This document shows, piece by piece, positions 8,784-17,128 of a stretch of 64,000 nucleotides of DNA. Every line of letters begins with the position of its first letter. Positions within the stretch are counted from its first letter, which is position 1. The notes under the pieces were generated by a model that was not told the DNA's origin, ran no database searches, and saw nothing but the letters and a program-made list of their open reading frames with translations. The stretch is from assembly GCF_013328345.1 (NCBI RefSeq), contig NZ_JABULX010000008.1, positions 60,771 through 124,770 of the forward strand. Direction: 5' to 3'. A program made the translations under genes and the position numbers. Origin of the DNA: Marinifaba aquimaris (GTDB lineage Bacteria > Pseudomonadota > Gammaproteobacteria > Enterobacterales > Alteromonadaceae).

Positions 8784-8816
8784 TTTTCACACTGAGTGTT
8801 TTCACATGTTTTCACA
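8784..8816. repeat. Three TTTTCACA direct repeats in the 8597-9003 intergenic region
   Basis: TTTTCACA occurs at 8784-8791, 8799-8806 and 8809-8816, spaced 15 and 10 bases apart. It sits in the 407-base gap between the TonB2-type operon and the hybrid kinase. Spacing near whole or half helical turns is what a regulator-binding array would show, but no known operator consensus is recognised. Nothing else definite was found in this gap besides the leader hairpin. Confidence 0.35.
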
Positions 8817-9003
8817 TAAAATGATATATATGACTATTGGTCACTCTGCTGAAAGGGCTTGTTAGCTTGGAAGTCTGACTTATTTTAGAGGGAATTCATC
8901 GTGTAAAAGGCCTGAATAATTTGCCAATAAAAGGAGAACCTGAATCGTATTCTACCTTCAATATTGGCGTTAACGTCGAACTTAATTAGCTACTTTTTCC
9001 GGT

Positions 9004-12000
9004 TTAGTTATCTAAATCATTGATTAGCGTTTTATTAATGTCAGCGGCTTTATCAAAATCATAGTTATCTAAGGCATCCGCTATCGCTTGAATGCGAGAC
9101 TGGTATGACAATGGTAATTGATAAGCCATTAATTGTTCTGTTAAGTGAATGGCCTCAGCATCAAAGTCATCAATTAAGCGAGAAAGCTCCAGTAGTTTCT
9201 CAATCACTTGTTGCTGCTCTATTGGTGTTTCAGCTGGCGCTGATAGTTGAGTGTTCTGTGCTAAATATCGGTTAATTTCTTCTATAACATTTGCAAGCTC
9301 AAATTTGGTATCGATAAGTGCTTGCAGTTGCTGATCTTTATTAGCGTGCTCTAGTGCTTTAGCTTTATCGAATAAATGCACTGCACCTATATTTCCTGCA
9401 TTACCTTTTAGTGTATGAGCAATACGATTAGCGGTTTGCTCAGATTCGCCGCTAGCTTGAGTATATTGCTCGGCAAACGAGATTTGCTGCTCGGCAAATT
9501 TGCTTATTAACCGTAAGTACAGTGTTTGATCTTGATTACAGGTTGCAAGACCTTTATCAACCATGACATGTTGCCAAGGGAAGTCGTTGAGCGCTAACTG
9601 ATTACCCTTAACTGTGTCCTCTTTTATTGGTTGTAAGGTGCTTTGCTCCTCATTTTCTAGCCATTTCTCTATGGTGTTAAACATAGTTTGAGGCTCTATG
9701 GGCTTGGCTATATAGTCGTTCATGCCTGCATCAAGCACGTCATCTTTAGAACCTGACATTGCATTGGCTGTCATGGCAATAATCGGTAAGTCAGGATGTG
9801 TTTGTCTGATTTTTTTCGTGGCTGTGAAACCGTCCATAACCGGCATTTGCAAGTCCATTAACACTAAATCAAAATCTTGCGCTTGCACCTGTTCGACTGC
9901 TTGTTGTCCATTTTCAGCGAGTGCCACTTGAGCGCCTTCTTGAGTTAATAATGCACTGGCTAATTCTTGATTAAGATCGTTATCTTCAACAAGTAAAACA
10001 CTAGCGCCATTTAAGTCACCTGATTTTTGTTGTGTGATAGCGTTTGGTTGAATTAGCGCTTGCTGGTCGCGCTTAAAGCGAATTTTAAAGTGAAAGTTGC
10101 TCCCCTTATCAGGCTCACTTTCTACTGCTATTTCACCTGACATTAAATTGATTAAGTTCTTACAAATGGTCAGTCCCAGTCCTGTACCACCGTATTTGCG
10201 GGTAGTAGAACTATCTGCCTGACTGAAGGATTGAAATAATTTTGCTTGCTGCGCTTTAGATAGTCCTATGCCGGTGTCTTTAACCGAAAAATGCAGTAAA
10301 GCTTGTTGCTCATCTTGTTCAATGGATTGAATCGTTAAAGTAATTTTCCCCTGTTCGGTAAATTTAATCGCATTACTGGTTAAATTAATTAAAACTTGTG
10401 ACAGCCTTAACGGGTCGCCTACTAAATCATTTGGCACTTGTTGATCTAATTCGATTAAGAAGGTGAGTTGCTTTTGCTCTATCTTGTGCTTAAACATCTC
10501 ATCAATATTTGATAATACTTGTCTGATATTAAGCTGTGTGGCTTCTATTTCTAACTTACCCGCTTCAATTTTAGAGAAATCGAGAATGTCATTGAGAATA
10601 CCTAATAGTGATTTTGCCGCGCGATGTACTTTCTGAATGTAGTTAAGTGTTGATTTGTCTTTGGCCGTTTCTTCGGCCAATTGTGACATGCCGATAATGG
10701 CATTCATCGGTGTGCGAATTTCATGACTCATGTTAGCTAAAAAGTCAGACTTGGCCTGATTAGCTTCATCGGCCATTTGCTTCGCTTCAAGTAACATATT
10801 GGTTGCAGCGAGCCTTTGGCTAATATCCCTTAAAATGATCACACTACCGACGTTTTGTTGATTAAACCGTATCGGTTGAGCACTGATTTCAACATCTATA
10901 GTCGAGCCATCCGCTAAGGTGATATTCGTTTCTTGTTCAGATAAGGGCTTGGTTTGCTGACTTAATTGCTCAAACACCGCGCCTTCATTTTCATTGGTCA
11001 TGCTAAATAATGACGCTAGAGGCAAGCCTAATACTTGGTTTTGGCTTTGTTTTAATAACTGAGCCGCGACTGGATTAATGTATTTACAGCTGGCATCGGC
11101 ATTAAGGCCCACAATGGCATCGGCAACGGCGCCTAGCATTAATCTATTATCTAGTTCACTTCTCTCTAATTCCACTTGCTTTGACGCTAATTCATTAGTT
11201 CGGCTAGCGACTTTTTGTTCTAACTCGGCTTTAGAGCTTTCCATCAACTGAAATGCATTTTTGCCAACAAACATTAAAAACGCAGAAATAATGGTGACCA
11301 GTGAAATGGCTGCAGCAATTGTGGCGATTAAAATAAATTCTAGCTGGCTGTATTCATTTAAAATTTCTTGCTCTTCAATTTGGGCCACTAAAGTAAGCCT
11401 TAAAGTGTCAAACCAAGACCAAAGGCCAATGACTTGCTTGCCACGATAATCACGATAGCTAGTGAGCTGACTGCCTGATTTCATCGTGGCGAGTAAAGGG
11501 GCAAGCTCTGAGCCTTTAATACTTAAATTGAGTGTTGAATGATCAGCTTTAATTTGTCCCGACTCTAACATTTGGCCGTGAAACCTAGACTCAGAAGCAA
11601 AATCGCCATCTAATTTGACGGCAAATACTTCGCCCGTGTGATTGAAGTGGACGGTTTTAAACAAGGCGCTAAAGCGTTCTAATGGATCAATTCTCAGGGC
11701 TAATACAGCAATGATTTGACCGAGTTCATTTCGAATTGGAGATAAACTAAACATAGTAGGCGGCTTGGTCTGGGCCGTTTGATCAAAATAAACATCAGAC
11801 ACAATAGGAGGGGTAATTAACGTTTCACCATCTAATACTTGAGCAAAAAGCTGTGGTAGCGTCAATTTAACAAGGTTGAGCGTACCAATATTGGAGTCTC
11901 TCGCCGAAGCAATACTCACGCCCTGTGTATCGATGACAAAAAAGCCAGTGCTTTGCGTTAGATTAATTCGCTGTGCTATCAGACTCCTCAATTTATCAAG

Positions 12001-13182
12001 TGCTTGAGGATGTTGATTAAGTAATGCCGTTACCCATTGTTTTATCTCAGGCTCATCTGCAATTGATTTAGTGGTTTCAATTTGACCGCCTTGCCACTCG
12101 TTAATCAATTGCATACTGGTATCGAGTGCTAGTCGCATATTCTCGACATAGTTGTCATATAAATTGGTTTTGTGTTCTTTTAGGGTCAAATAAGCGGCGA
12201 GGGTAAAGATTGAAAAAATTAGGCACATAGTGGCGCCAAAACTGTAGTTAAAACGTTGTGAACCAAATAAATTGGCAATTTGTTTTTGGCGATAAAAATA
12301 AAATGCAAAGCCAATTAGTAGGATAAAAATACAGGCAAAGGCGGGTAGTAAGTACTTGATTACATCTGATTCTTTAATTGGGTGAGCCTGGGTACTTTGT
12401 TTTATTCTGGGCTGCCATTTATCAAATAACTGATTCATCTTTTGATGATCGATTTTGTCTAAGGCATAGTTAAGCATTTGCGCTATTTCGGGTTTGTCTT
12501 TGTTGACGCAAAATCTCAATGTGGTAGCTGATTTAAAATGTGTTTCGCGAAAGTTTAAGCTTTTGATTTTATGTTTATTGATCCAATAAATAATTGAGCT
12601 GCTGTAACTGACAAAGGCATCGACCTTACCTTGTAAGACAGCCAGTAAACCCGCCTCATCATTTTTAACTTCAATGAGTTGAGCGTCTGGAAAACTGGCT
12701 TTTAATTCATAAACAATGGAGAAACCTTCAGGGGCGGCAAGCTTTAAGCCTTCTTTCCATGTTCTGCTGGCCAGATACTCTGGGTTATCATTGCGGGTTA
12801 CTACCCCTTGACTGAGGGTTAAAACAGGTTGGCTAATTGCGTAATCTTGATCTCTACCGGGCAATCTTGCGCAGTAACTCAATACGTCTATTTTGCCATG
12901 CTTACTGTCATTAACGTTTTCACTCCAGCTTTTTCCCGCAGCAAAATTGATGGTGCTAGGCAGTACATCATCAATGAGTTGGTAGATGTCTTTTCCAAGT
13001 CCTGTGGGGTTATTTTGTGCATCAACAAAGTCATAAGGAGGTGTATCTTTGGTGACGCTGACCGTGATGGTTGGGTGCTGTTGATACCATGCATTTAATT
13101 GCGCTTCGTTTTCACTGGCTTGGCAATAAGCAAAGTAAAAGAAAAGGAAAAAGAAGCGGAGCCAGTGAGTTATTTTTAGCAT
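9004..13182 (-). CDS. Hybrid histidine kinase: solute-binding sensor, Cache-like domain, PAS, HisKA/HATPase, receiver, Hpt
   Basis: A 1392-residue sensor. Domains in order: signal peptide (ending YCQA); a periplasmic bacterial solute-binding domain (SBP_bac_3, about 30-265); two membrane helices (about 278-298 and 312-332); a second periplasmic Cache-like domain (about 335-610); a membrane helix (about 618-645); a coiled coil; PAS (about 680-800); HisKA with the phospho-acceptor His near 820 ([11 protein letters not shown]); HATPase ([13 protein letters not shown]); a receiver with Asp near 1110 ([13 protein letters not shown]); and an Hpt domain with His near 1256 ([11 protein letters not shown]). 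The relay is complete except for a terminal output regulator, which is not adjacent. Two tandem extracytoplasmic sensors suggest a small amino-acid-like ligand plus a second input. No operon partner; its neighbours are 120 bases away or in another unit. Confidence 0.92.
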   Translation of the reverse strand: MLKITHWLRFFFLFFYFAYCQASENEAQLNAWYQQHPTITVSVTKDTPPYDFVDAQNNPTGLGKDIYQLIDDVLPSTINFAAGKSWSENVNDSKHGKIDVLSYCARLPGRDQDYAISQPVLTLSQGVVTRNDNPEYLASRTWKEGLKLAAPEGFSIVYELKASFPDAQLIEVKNDEAGLLAVLQGKVDAFVSYSSSIIYWINKHKIKSLNFRETHFKSATTLRFCVNKDKPEIAQMLNYALDKIDHQKMNQLFDKWQPRIKQSTQAHPIKESDVIKYLLPAFACIFILLIGFAFYFYRQKQIANLFGSQRFNYSFGATMCLIFSIFTLAAYLTLKEHKTNLYDNYVENMRLALDTSMQLINEWQGGQIETTKSIADEPEIKQWVTALLNQHPQALDKLRSLIAQRINLTQSTGFFVIDTQGVSIASARDSNIGTLNLVKLTLPQLFAQVLDGETLITPPIVSDVYFDQTAQTKPPTMFSLSPIRNELGQIIAVLALRIDPLERFSALFKTVHFNHTGEVFAVKLDGDFASESRFHGQMLESGQIKADHSTLNLSIKGSELAPLLATMKSGSQLTSYRDYRGKQVIGLWSWFDTLRLTLVAQIEEQEILNEYSQLEFILIATIAAAISLVTIISAFLMFVGKNAFQLMESSKAELEQKVASRTNELASKQVELERSELDNRLMLGAVADAIVGLNADASCKYINPVAAQLLKQSQNQVLGLPLASLFSMTNENEGAVFEQLSQQTKPLSEQETNITLADGSTIDVEISAQPIRFNQQNVGSVIILRDISQRLAATNMLLEAKQMADEANQAKSDFLANMSHEIRTPMNAIIGMSQLAEETAKDKSTLNYIQKVHRAAKSLLGILNDILDFSKIEAGKLEIEATQLNIRQVLSNIDEMFKHKIEQKQLTFLIELDQQVPNDLVGDPLRLSQVLINLTSNAIKFTEQGKITLTIQSIEQDEQQALLHFSVKDTGIGLSKAQQAKLFQSFSQADSSTTRKYGGTGLGLTICKNLINLMSGEIAVESEPDKGSNFHFKIRFKRDQQALIQPNAITQQKSGDLNGASVLLVEDNDLNQELASALLTQEGAQVALAENGQQAVEQVQAQDFDLVLMDLQMPVMDGFTATKKIRQTHPDLPIIAMTANAMSGSKDDVLDAGMNDYIAKPIEPQTMFNTIEKWLENEEQSTLQPIKEDTVKGNQLALNDFPWQHVMVDKGLATCNQDQTLYLRLISKFAEQQISFAEQYTQASGESEQTANRIAHTLKGNAGNIGAVHLFDKAKALEHANKDQQLQALIDTKFELANVIEEINRYLAQNTQLSAPAETPIEQQQVIEKLLELSRLIDDFDAEAIHLTEQLMAYQLPLSYQSRIQAIADALDNYDFDKAADINKTLINDLDN

Positions 13183-13303
13183 GCTTGGTAGAAATTAAAA
13201 GTTCCTATATTTCAGTGAATTAAGTGTAGCTGAAATATAATAAAAACCAGTTTTTTCTACCAAACCATGTTTAAGGTGATAGTGAAAGAAAAGTCGGCTC
13301 TAG

Positions 13304-14026
13304 CTAGTCATTGACGACAAATAAATAGCCTTGACCACGAACCGTTTTCAAATATAGCTCTGCATCTTCACCCAGCTTCTTTCTGATCTGCGAGATGGTA
13401 ATATCGATAAATCGGTTTTGTCCGTCGTAATTCAGGTTTTTTAACCGTTTAAAGAGCTCATCACGCGATAATGTTGTACCCGCATCTTTGGCAAGTTCGG
13501 TCAGTACGTCGAATTCTGGTGAGGTGAGTTCGATATTTACATTGGCTAATTTAACGGTTCTGGCTGATAAGTTAATGCTCAGTTGGCCAAATTTCAGTAC
13601 TTCAGCTTTGCTACTTTGTTGGCTTTGTAATGACTTAACTTGTTCAAATCGTCTTAATAATGCTCTTACTCTAGCCAGTAAAACCCTAGGTTCAACCGGT
13701 TTTTGGACAAAATCATCGGCGCCGATTTCTAACCCTAAAATTTGATCAATGTCATCTTCAGATGCCGTTAGAATTAAAATAGCACCTAGATAGGAATACC
13801 TAGCTTCTCGACAAATACTGATGCCATCTTTACCGGGTAACATCAGATCTAAGATTACTAAATCAGGCTGTTCATTAACAATTCTATCAACGGCACTGAT
13901 CCCTTCATTGATAACATCGACGGTAAATTGCTTGTTAGATAAATACGTCGCGATTAAATCGGCGAGCTCAATATCATCTTCGATAATTAAAATACGTGCA
14001 TTCTCTGGGCTGCTATTTTCACTCAT
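13304..14026 (-). CDS. OmpR/PhoB-family response regulator
   Basis: A 240-residue two-domain regulator. The receiver has the acidic pocket (IIEDD), phospho-acceptor Asp60 (LVILDLMLPGKDG) and the conserved Lys (FVQKPVEP). The C-terminal winged helix (about 140-238) contains ELTSPEFDVL, RDELFKRL and DITISQIRKKLGEDAE. It resembles RstA. Its ATG overlaps the stop of the acidic-repeat gene by four bases, so it is the last gene of the three-gene operon begun by the kinase at 16931. Its targets are unknown; the divergent operon at 17129 is an obvious candidate. Confidence 0.92.
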   Translation of the reverse strand: MSENSSPENARILIIEDDIELADLIATYLSNKQFTVDVINEGISAVDRIVNEQPDLVILDLMLPGKDGISICREARYSYLGAILILTASEDDIDQILGLEIGADDFVQKPVEPRVLLARVRALLRRFEQVKSLQSQQSSKAEVLKFGQLSINLSARTVKLANVNIELTSPEFDVLTELAKDAGTTLSRDELFKRLKNLNYDGQNRFIDITISQIRKKLGEDAELYLKTVRGQGYLFVVND

Positions 14027-15324
14027 TCTTCATCCTCATCTTCTTCGTCTTCTAGCTCTTCCTCTTCAAGCTCTTCTTTCGCCTCACCTTCTTCCTCTTC
14101 AAGCTCCTCTTCAAGCTCTTCTTCCTCTTCGAGTTCTTCCTCCTCTTCATCTTCTTCCTCTTCGAGTTCTTCTTCCTCTTCTAGCTCTTCTTCCGCCTCA
14201 TCTTCTTCCTCTTCGAGTTCTTCTTCCTCTTCGAGTTCTTCTTCCTCTTCTAGCTCTTCTAGCTCTTCTTCCTCTTCAAGCTCTGCTTCTTCTTCAAGCT
14301 CTTCTTCGTCTTCAAGCTCTTCTTCGTCTTCAAGCTCTTCTTCCTCTTCGAGCTCTTCTTCCTCCTCTTCAAGCTCTTCTTCCTCTTCTTCCGCCTCATC
14401 TTCTTCCTCTTCAAGCTCTTCTTCGTCTTCAAGCTCTTCTTCCTCTTCGAGCTCTTCTTCGTCTTCGAGCTCTGCTTCTTCTTCAAGCTCTTCTTCGTCT
14501 TCAAGCTCTTCTTCGTCTTCGAGCTCTGCTTCTTCTTCAAGCTCTTCTTCGTCTTCGAGCTCTGCTTCTTCTTCAAGCTCTTCTTCGTCTTCAAGCTCTT
14601 CTTCGTCTTCAAGCTCTTCTTCGTCTTCAAGCTCTTCTTCGTCTTCGAGTTCTTCTTCGTCTTCAAGCTCTTCTTCGTCTTCGAGTTCTTCTTCGTCTTC
14701 TAGCGCTTCTTCTTCTTCCGGCTCACCTTCGTCTTCAAGCTCTAGTTCAATTTGCTCATCTTCGAAGCTTTCTTCATCTTCGATAAGTAATTGCTCTTCT
14801 AACTCTAGCTCGCTCTGTTCTAATTCCTGTTCGCTATGCTCTAACTCCAATTCGCTGTACTCTAGGGGAAGGTTTTCTTCTTTTAGCTTTTCCAATTGTT
14901 CTAAGATAGGCGAAGCTTGTAAGGGCTTAACGATAACGTCGGTTATTGCACTTGGTGCAGTTAAATTAGTTGGTATTGTTGATGGTTTTTCTATTTCCAG
15001 AGGTTGTAACTGAGGATTGTTTTGTAAATTAAGTAGCTCTTTTAACAAGCTAGGCTCTAACTCTGGTGGCAAGGTATCAAGGTCTTTGATTGCTTGAACA
15101 GGTTGTTTGTCTTCGGGCTGCTTTGGCAAAATAACATCAGTACTTAATGGGGCATTTAAAATAACGACTAGCTCGTTAAACAACGATGACTCATCTTCCA
15201 ACCTAGAGATTGATATATCTGCATTGGCATGAACTTGAGCCACAGGTAAAAACACCGCCGCTAACAATAAACTGATAGGGGTAAGTTTCGTTTTGTATGA
15301 CTTTTGTTGGAGTTTTGTAGCCAT
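14023..15324 (-). CDS. Exported Glu-rich hexapeptide-repeat protein encoded between kinase and regulator
   Basis: A 433-residue product. A signal peptide (residues about 14-33, cleavage after QVHA) is followed by a non-repetitive region to about 205 with Pro/Leu-rich segments. The whole second half (about 207-433) consists of acidic repeats: about seven consecutive LEDEEE units, then variants such as LEEEAE and LEEEEE, ending in an all-acidic C-terminus. The net charge must be extremely negative. The ATG is 5 bases after the kinase stop and the stop overlaps the regulator start, so it is a fixed part of the two-component operon. I do not recognise a family. Reading in this frame is supported by the signal peptide, the coupling to both neighbours, and normal composition upstream of the repeats. 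Possible roles (inference only): divalent-cation or cationic-peptide sink feeding the sensor, or substrate of the divergent ligase-like system. Confidence 0.8.
   Translation of the reverse strand: MATKLQQKSYKTKLTPISLLLAAVFLPVAQVHANADISISRLEDESSLFNELVVILNAPLSTDVILPKQPEDKQPVQAIKDLDTLPPELEPSLLKELLNLQNNPQLQPLEIEKPSTIPTNLTAPSAITDVIVKPLQASPILEQLEKLKEENLPLEYSELELEHSEQELEQSELELEEQLLIEDEESFEDEQIELELEDEGEPEEEEALEDEEELEDEEELEDEEELEDEEELEDEEELEDEEELEDEEELEEEAELEDEEELEEEAELEDEEELEDEEELEEEAELEDEEELEEEEELEDEEELEEEEDEAEEEEEELEEEEEELEEEEELEDEEELEDEEELEEEAELEEEEELEELEEEEELEEEEELEEEEDEAEEELEEEEELEEEEDEEEEELEEEEELEEELEEEEGEAKEELEEEELEDEEDEDEE
14036..14706 (-). repeat. Degenerate tandem 18-bp repeat array coding LEDEEE-type units
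   Basis: About 670 bases are built of an 18-base unit (GAGCTTGAAGACGAAGAA on the coding strand) with variants and occasional shorter units. The unit is a multiple of three, so copy-number change keeps the reading frame. Because the unit lacks stop codons in several frames, long spurious ORFs appear in other frames and on the other strand. It is not a CRISPR: repeats are contiguous and there are no spacers. Confidence 0.9.
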
Positions 15325-15329
15325 ACCAA

Positions 15330-16931
15330 TTACTGCTCGTTTTGCGCTGTTTTTAGCTCAGTTTGAGTAAATTTAACGCTAAATTTGGCCCCACCTAATG
15401 ATTGGCTTCTGGCTACTTTGATTGTTGCCTGATGTAAATCAACGATGCGTTTTACAATGGCTAAACCCAAACCATAACCACCTGTTTTTTTATTGCGGCT
15501 CGAGTCTACTCGGTAAAACGCATCAAATATTTTTTTATATTCATCAGGCATAATACCTGCGCCATCGTCCTCGAATATCAACTCAGTCGATGTGAGTGTT
15601 TGCTTACAGGTGATATGCACTTGGCTTTTAGCATGTTTACAGGCATTGCTGATCAAGTTAGCTAACATACGTTTAAATGCATCTAAATTAACGGGGATCG
15701 GTTGTGTTGACTGGTTGTCCAAATTGAAACTCAACCCCGGATACAATACGGCGAGGTTTTCAACTTCTTGCTCGATAATGGGCGTTATTTCAGTTGTGGT
15801 TAATTCAAAGGCTTGTGCGTGATTAAGTTTATTATGGGTAATGACTTCTTCAATTAAGCTTTCTAATTGAGATACATCGTTGCGAATTGCCCCAGTACTT
15901 TGGTTAACATCATTAACTGATTCTGCTTCATCAAGCAGCTCAAGGCGAAAACGGATACGGGCTAGTGGGGTTCTTAACTCATGAGAGACGGCTTGCATCA
16001 CGGCTCTTTGGCTTTGTAGCAACGATTGGATTTGCTCGGCCATATTGTTAATACTCGCGGCTAACTTATCTAACATGTCACGGCCTGCAAGGTTAATACG
16101 CGAAGTTAAATCACCCTTGCCAAATTCATCGAGCATGGTTTTGATGGCACTGAATTTGAGCTGTAATCGATATACCAAAAAGCTCGATACTAAAACTATC
16201 ACCACTACGGCTAGTACAATAAGCTTGATAACCAAGTCACTTGGCAATGTTTTATAGCCTTGTACCGGGCCCATTTTTAAGACTTTATCATCGCCTAAGT
16301 TTTCAAAAAGGTTGAAGCGGCTGGCATCTTGACTGTGATAGTCCACTACCACACTTTTACGGCTAAGGCGTGATTTTTGTTGGGTATCCAGGTTGAGCTT
16401 GTTTTTGTGTAAGATGGATAGGGGATGGTAGCTGTAGTGCTGAATATCCGACAAACTGACCTCTTTATCATTTCTTTGTAATTCAGCACTGAGTAACAAC
16501 AGGTGGCCACGGAAGATTTGTTCGTTGATTTGTTTGAAAGTGAAGTTGATATAACCTTGCTCAAATGTCGGTAACCAAACACTTATCTTGCCGCGCGCTG
16601 TCGGTAAAATTGTAAACGGTCTGTCTTGTTTTTCGGCCAACAGTACGGGACGTTTGTGTTCTAAAGGTAGCAGTGATTGGTCGTGATAAACACTAATTTG
16701 TGCACCAATCAATTTAGAGACGATATCCAGATACCTTTGTTTTTGATTGTTTGATAGGTTCTGGCTTTTTTGTCTCGTTATTGTGTCACTGATCAAGTAG
16801 GCCACACCCGAAAGTGCATTAAATTGATAGGCTTGTTTTCTTTGATGGTTATCAAACCAATACAAGCTGATACACAAAGCGGCGGCAAGAAAGATTGAAA
16901 CAAAAATGCCAGAATAAATTTTGCCAAACAT
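15330..16931 (-). CDS. Sensor histidine kinase (RstB-like)
   Basis: A 533-residue kinase. Membrane helices at about 5-24 and 234-255 frame a periplasmic sensor of about 210 residues without a recognised fold. A HAMP linker (about 256-308) leads to HisKA with phospho-acceptor His317 (QAVSHELRTPLARI), then HATPase with N-box (LANLISNACKHAK), G1 (DDGAGI) and G2 (GGYGLGLAIVKRI). All catalytic boxes are intact. It is the first gene of the operon with the acidic-repeat protein and the regulator. The 197-base gap to the divergent gene at 17129 must hold the promoters of both operons. Resemblance to RstB/PhoQ-type kinases makes divalent cations, pH or cationic peptides plausible signals. Confidence 0.9.
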   Translation of the reverse strand: MFGKIYSGIFVSIFLAAALCISLYWFDNHQRKQAYQFNALSGVAYLISDTITRQKSQNLSNNQKQRYLDIVSKLIGAQISVYHDQSLLPLEHKRPVLLAEKQDRPFTILPTARGKISVWLPTFEQGYINFTFKQINEQIFRGHLLLLSAELQRNDKEVSLSDIQHYSYHPLSILHKNKLNLDTQQKSRLSRKSVVVDYHSQDASRFNLFENLGDDKVLKMGPVQGYKTLPSDLVIKLIVLAVVVIVLVSSFLVYRLQLKFSAIKTMLDEFGKGDLTSRINLAGRDMLDKLAASINNMAEQIQSLLQSQRAVMQAVSHELRTPLARIRFRLELLDEAESVNDVNQSTGAIRNDVSQLESLIEEVITHNKLNHAQAFELTTTEITPIIEQEVENLAVLYPGLSFNLDNQSTQPIPVNLDAFKRMLANLISNACKHAKSQVHITCKQTLTSTELIFEDDGAGIMPDEYKKIFDAFYRVDSSRNKKTGGYGLGLAIVKRIVDLHQATIKVARSQSLGGAKFSVKFTQTELKTAQNEQ

Positions 16932-17128
16932 GATGGGAAACTAAAGCCTTGAATGATGAGTGAATTTACATTTTTAGTGTACACAGCTTTTATTAGCTAG
17001 GCGAATGCCTGCACTTTTCAGCAAGGTTTTGTTGTGGAGAAACCTACTCTTTTCCAACAATAGTCCAACATACTTTCAGCGCTTAGCTTTCTATAGTTGC
17101 TCCATACCCAAGTGGAGAGATAAAAAAG
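16932..17128. promoter_or_regulatory. Divergent promoter region between the two-component operon and the ligase-like operon
   Basis: These 197 bases separate the start codons of two head-to-head operons, so both promoters must lie here. I see no confident -35/-10 pair or palindrome. A purine-rich GGAGAGATAAAAAAG before the ATG at 17129 supplies a Shine-Dalgarno element for the rightward gene. Shared control by the regulator encoded at 13304-14026 is inference. Confidence 0.5.

Noticed and set aside
14036..14706. Possible CRISPR-like repeat array
   Set aside because: The units are contiguous and coding, without spacers, and there are no cas genes nearby.
13821..14786. Long plus-strand open frame rich in Leu-Leu-Arg/Gln-Ala units, and a minus-strand frame rich in Lys-Thr-Lys-Lys-Ser units at 14259-14666
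   Set aside because: Both are by-products of the 18-bp repeat array, which lacks stops in several frames. They have no ribosome site or signal, and the acidic frame is coupled to its neighbours.
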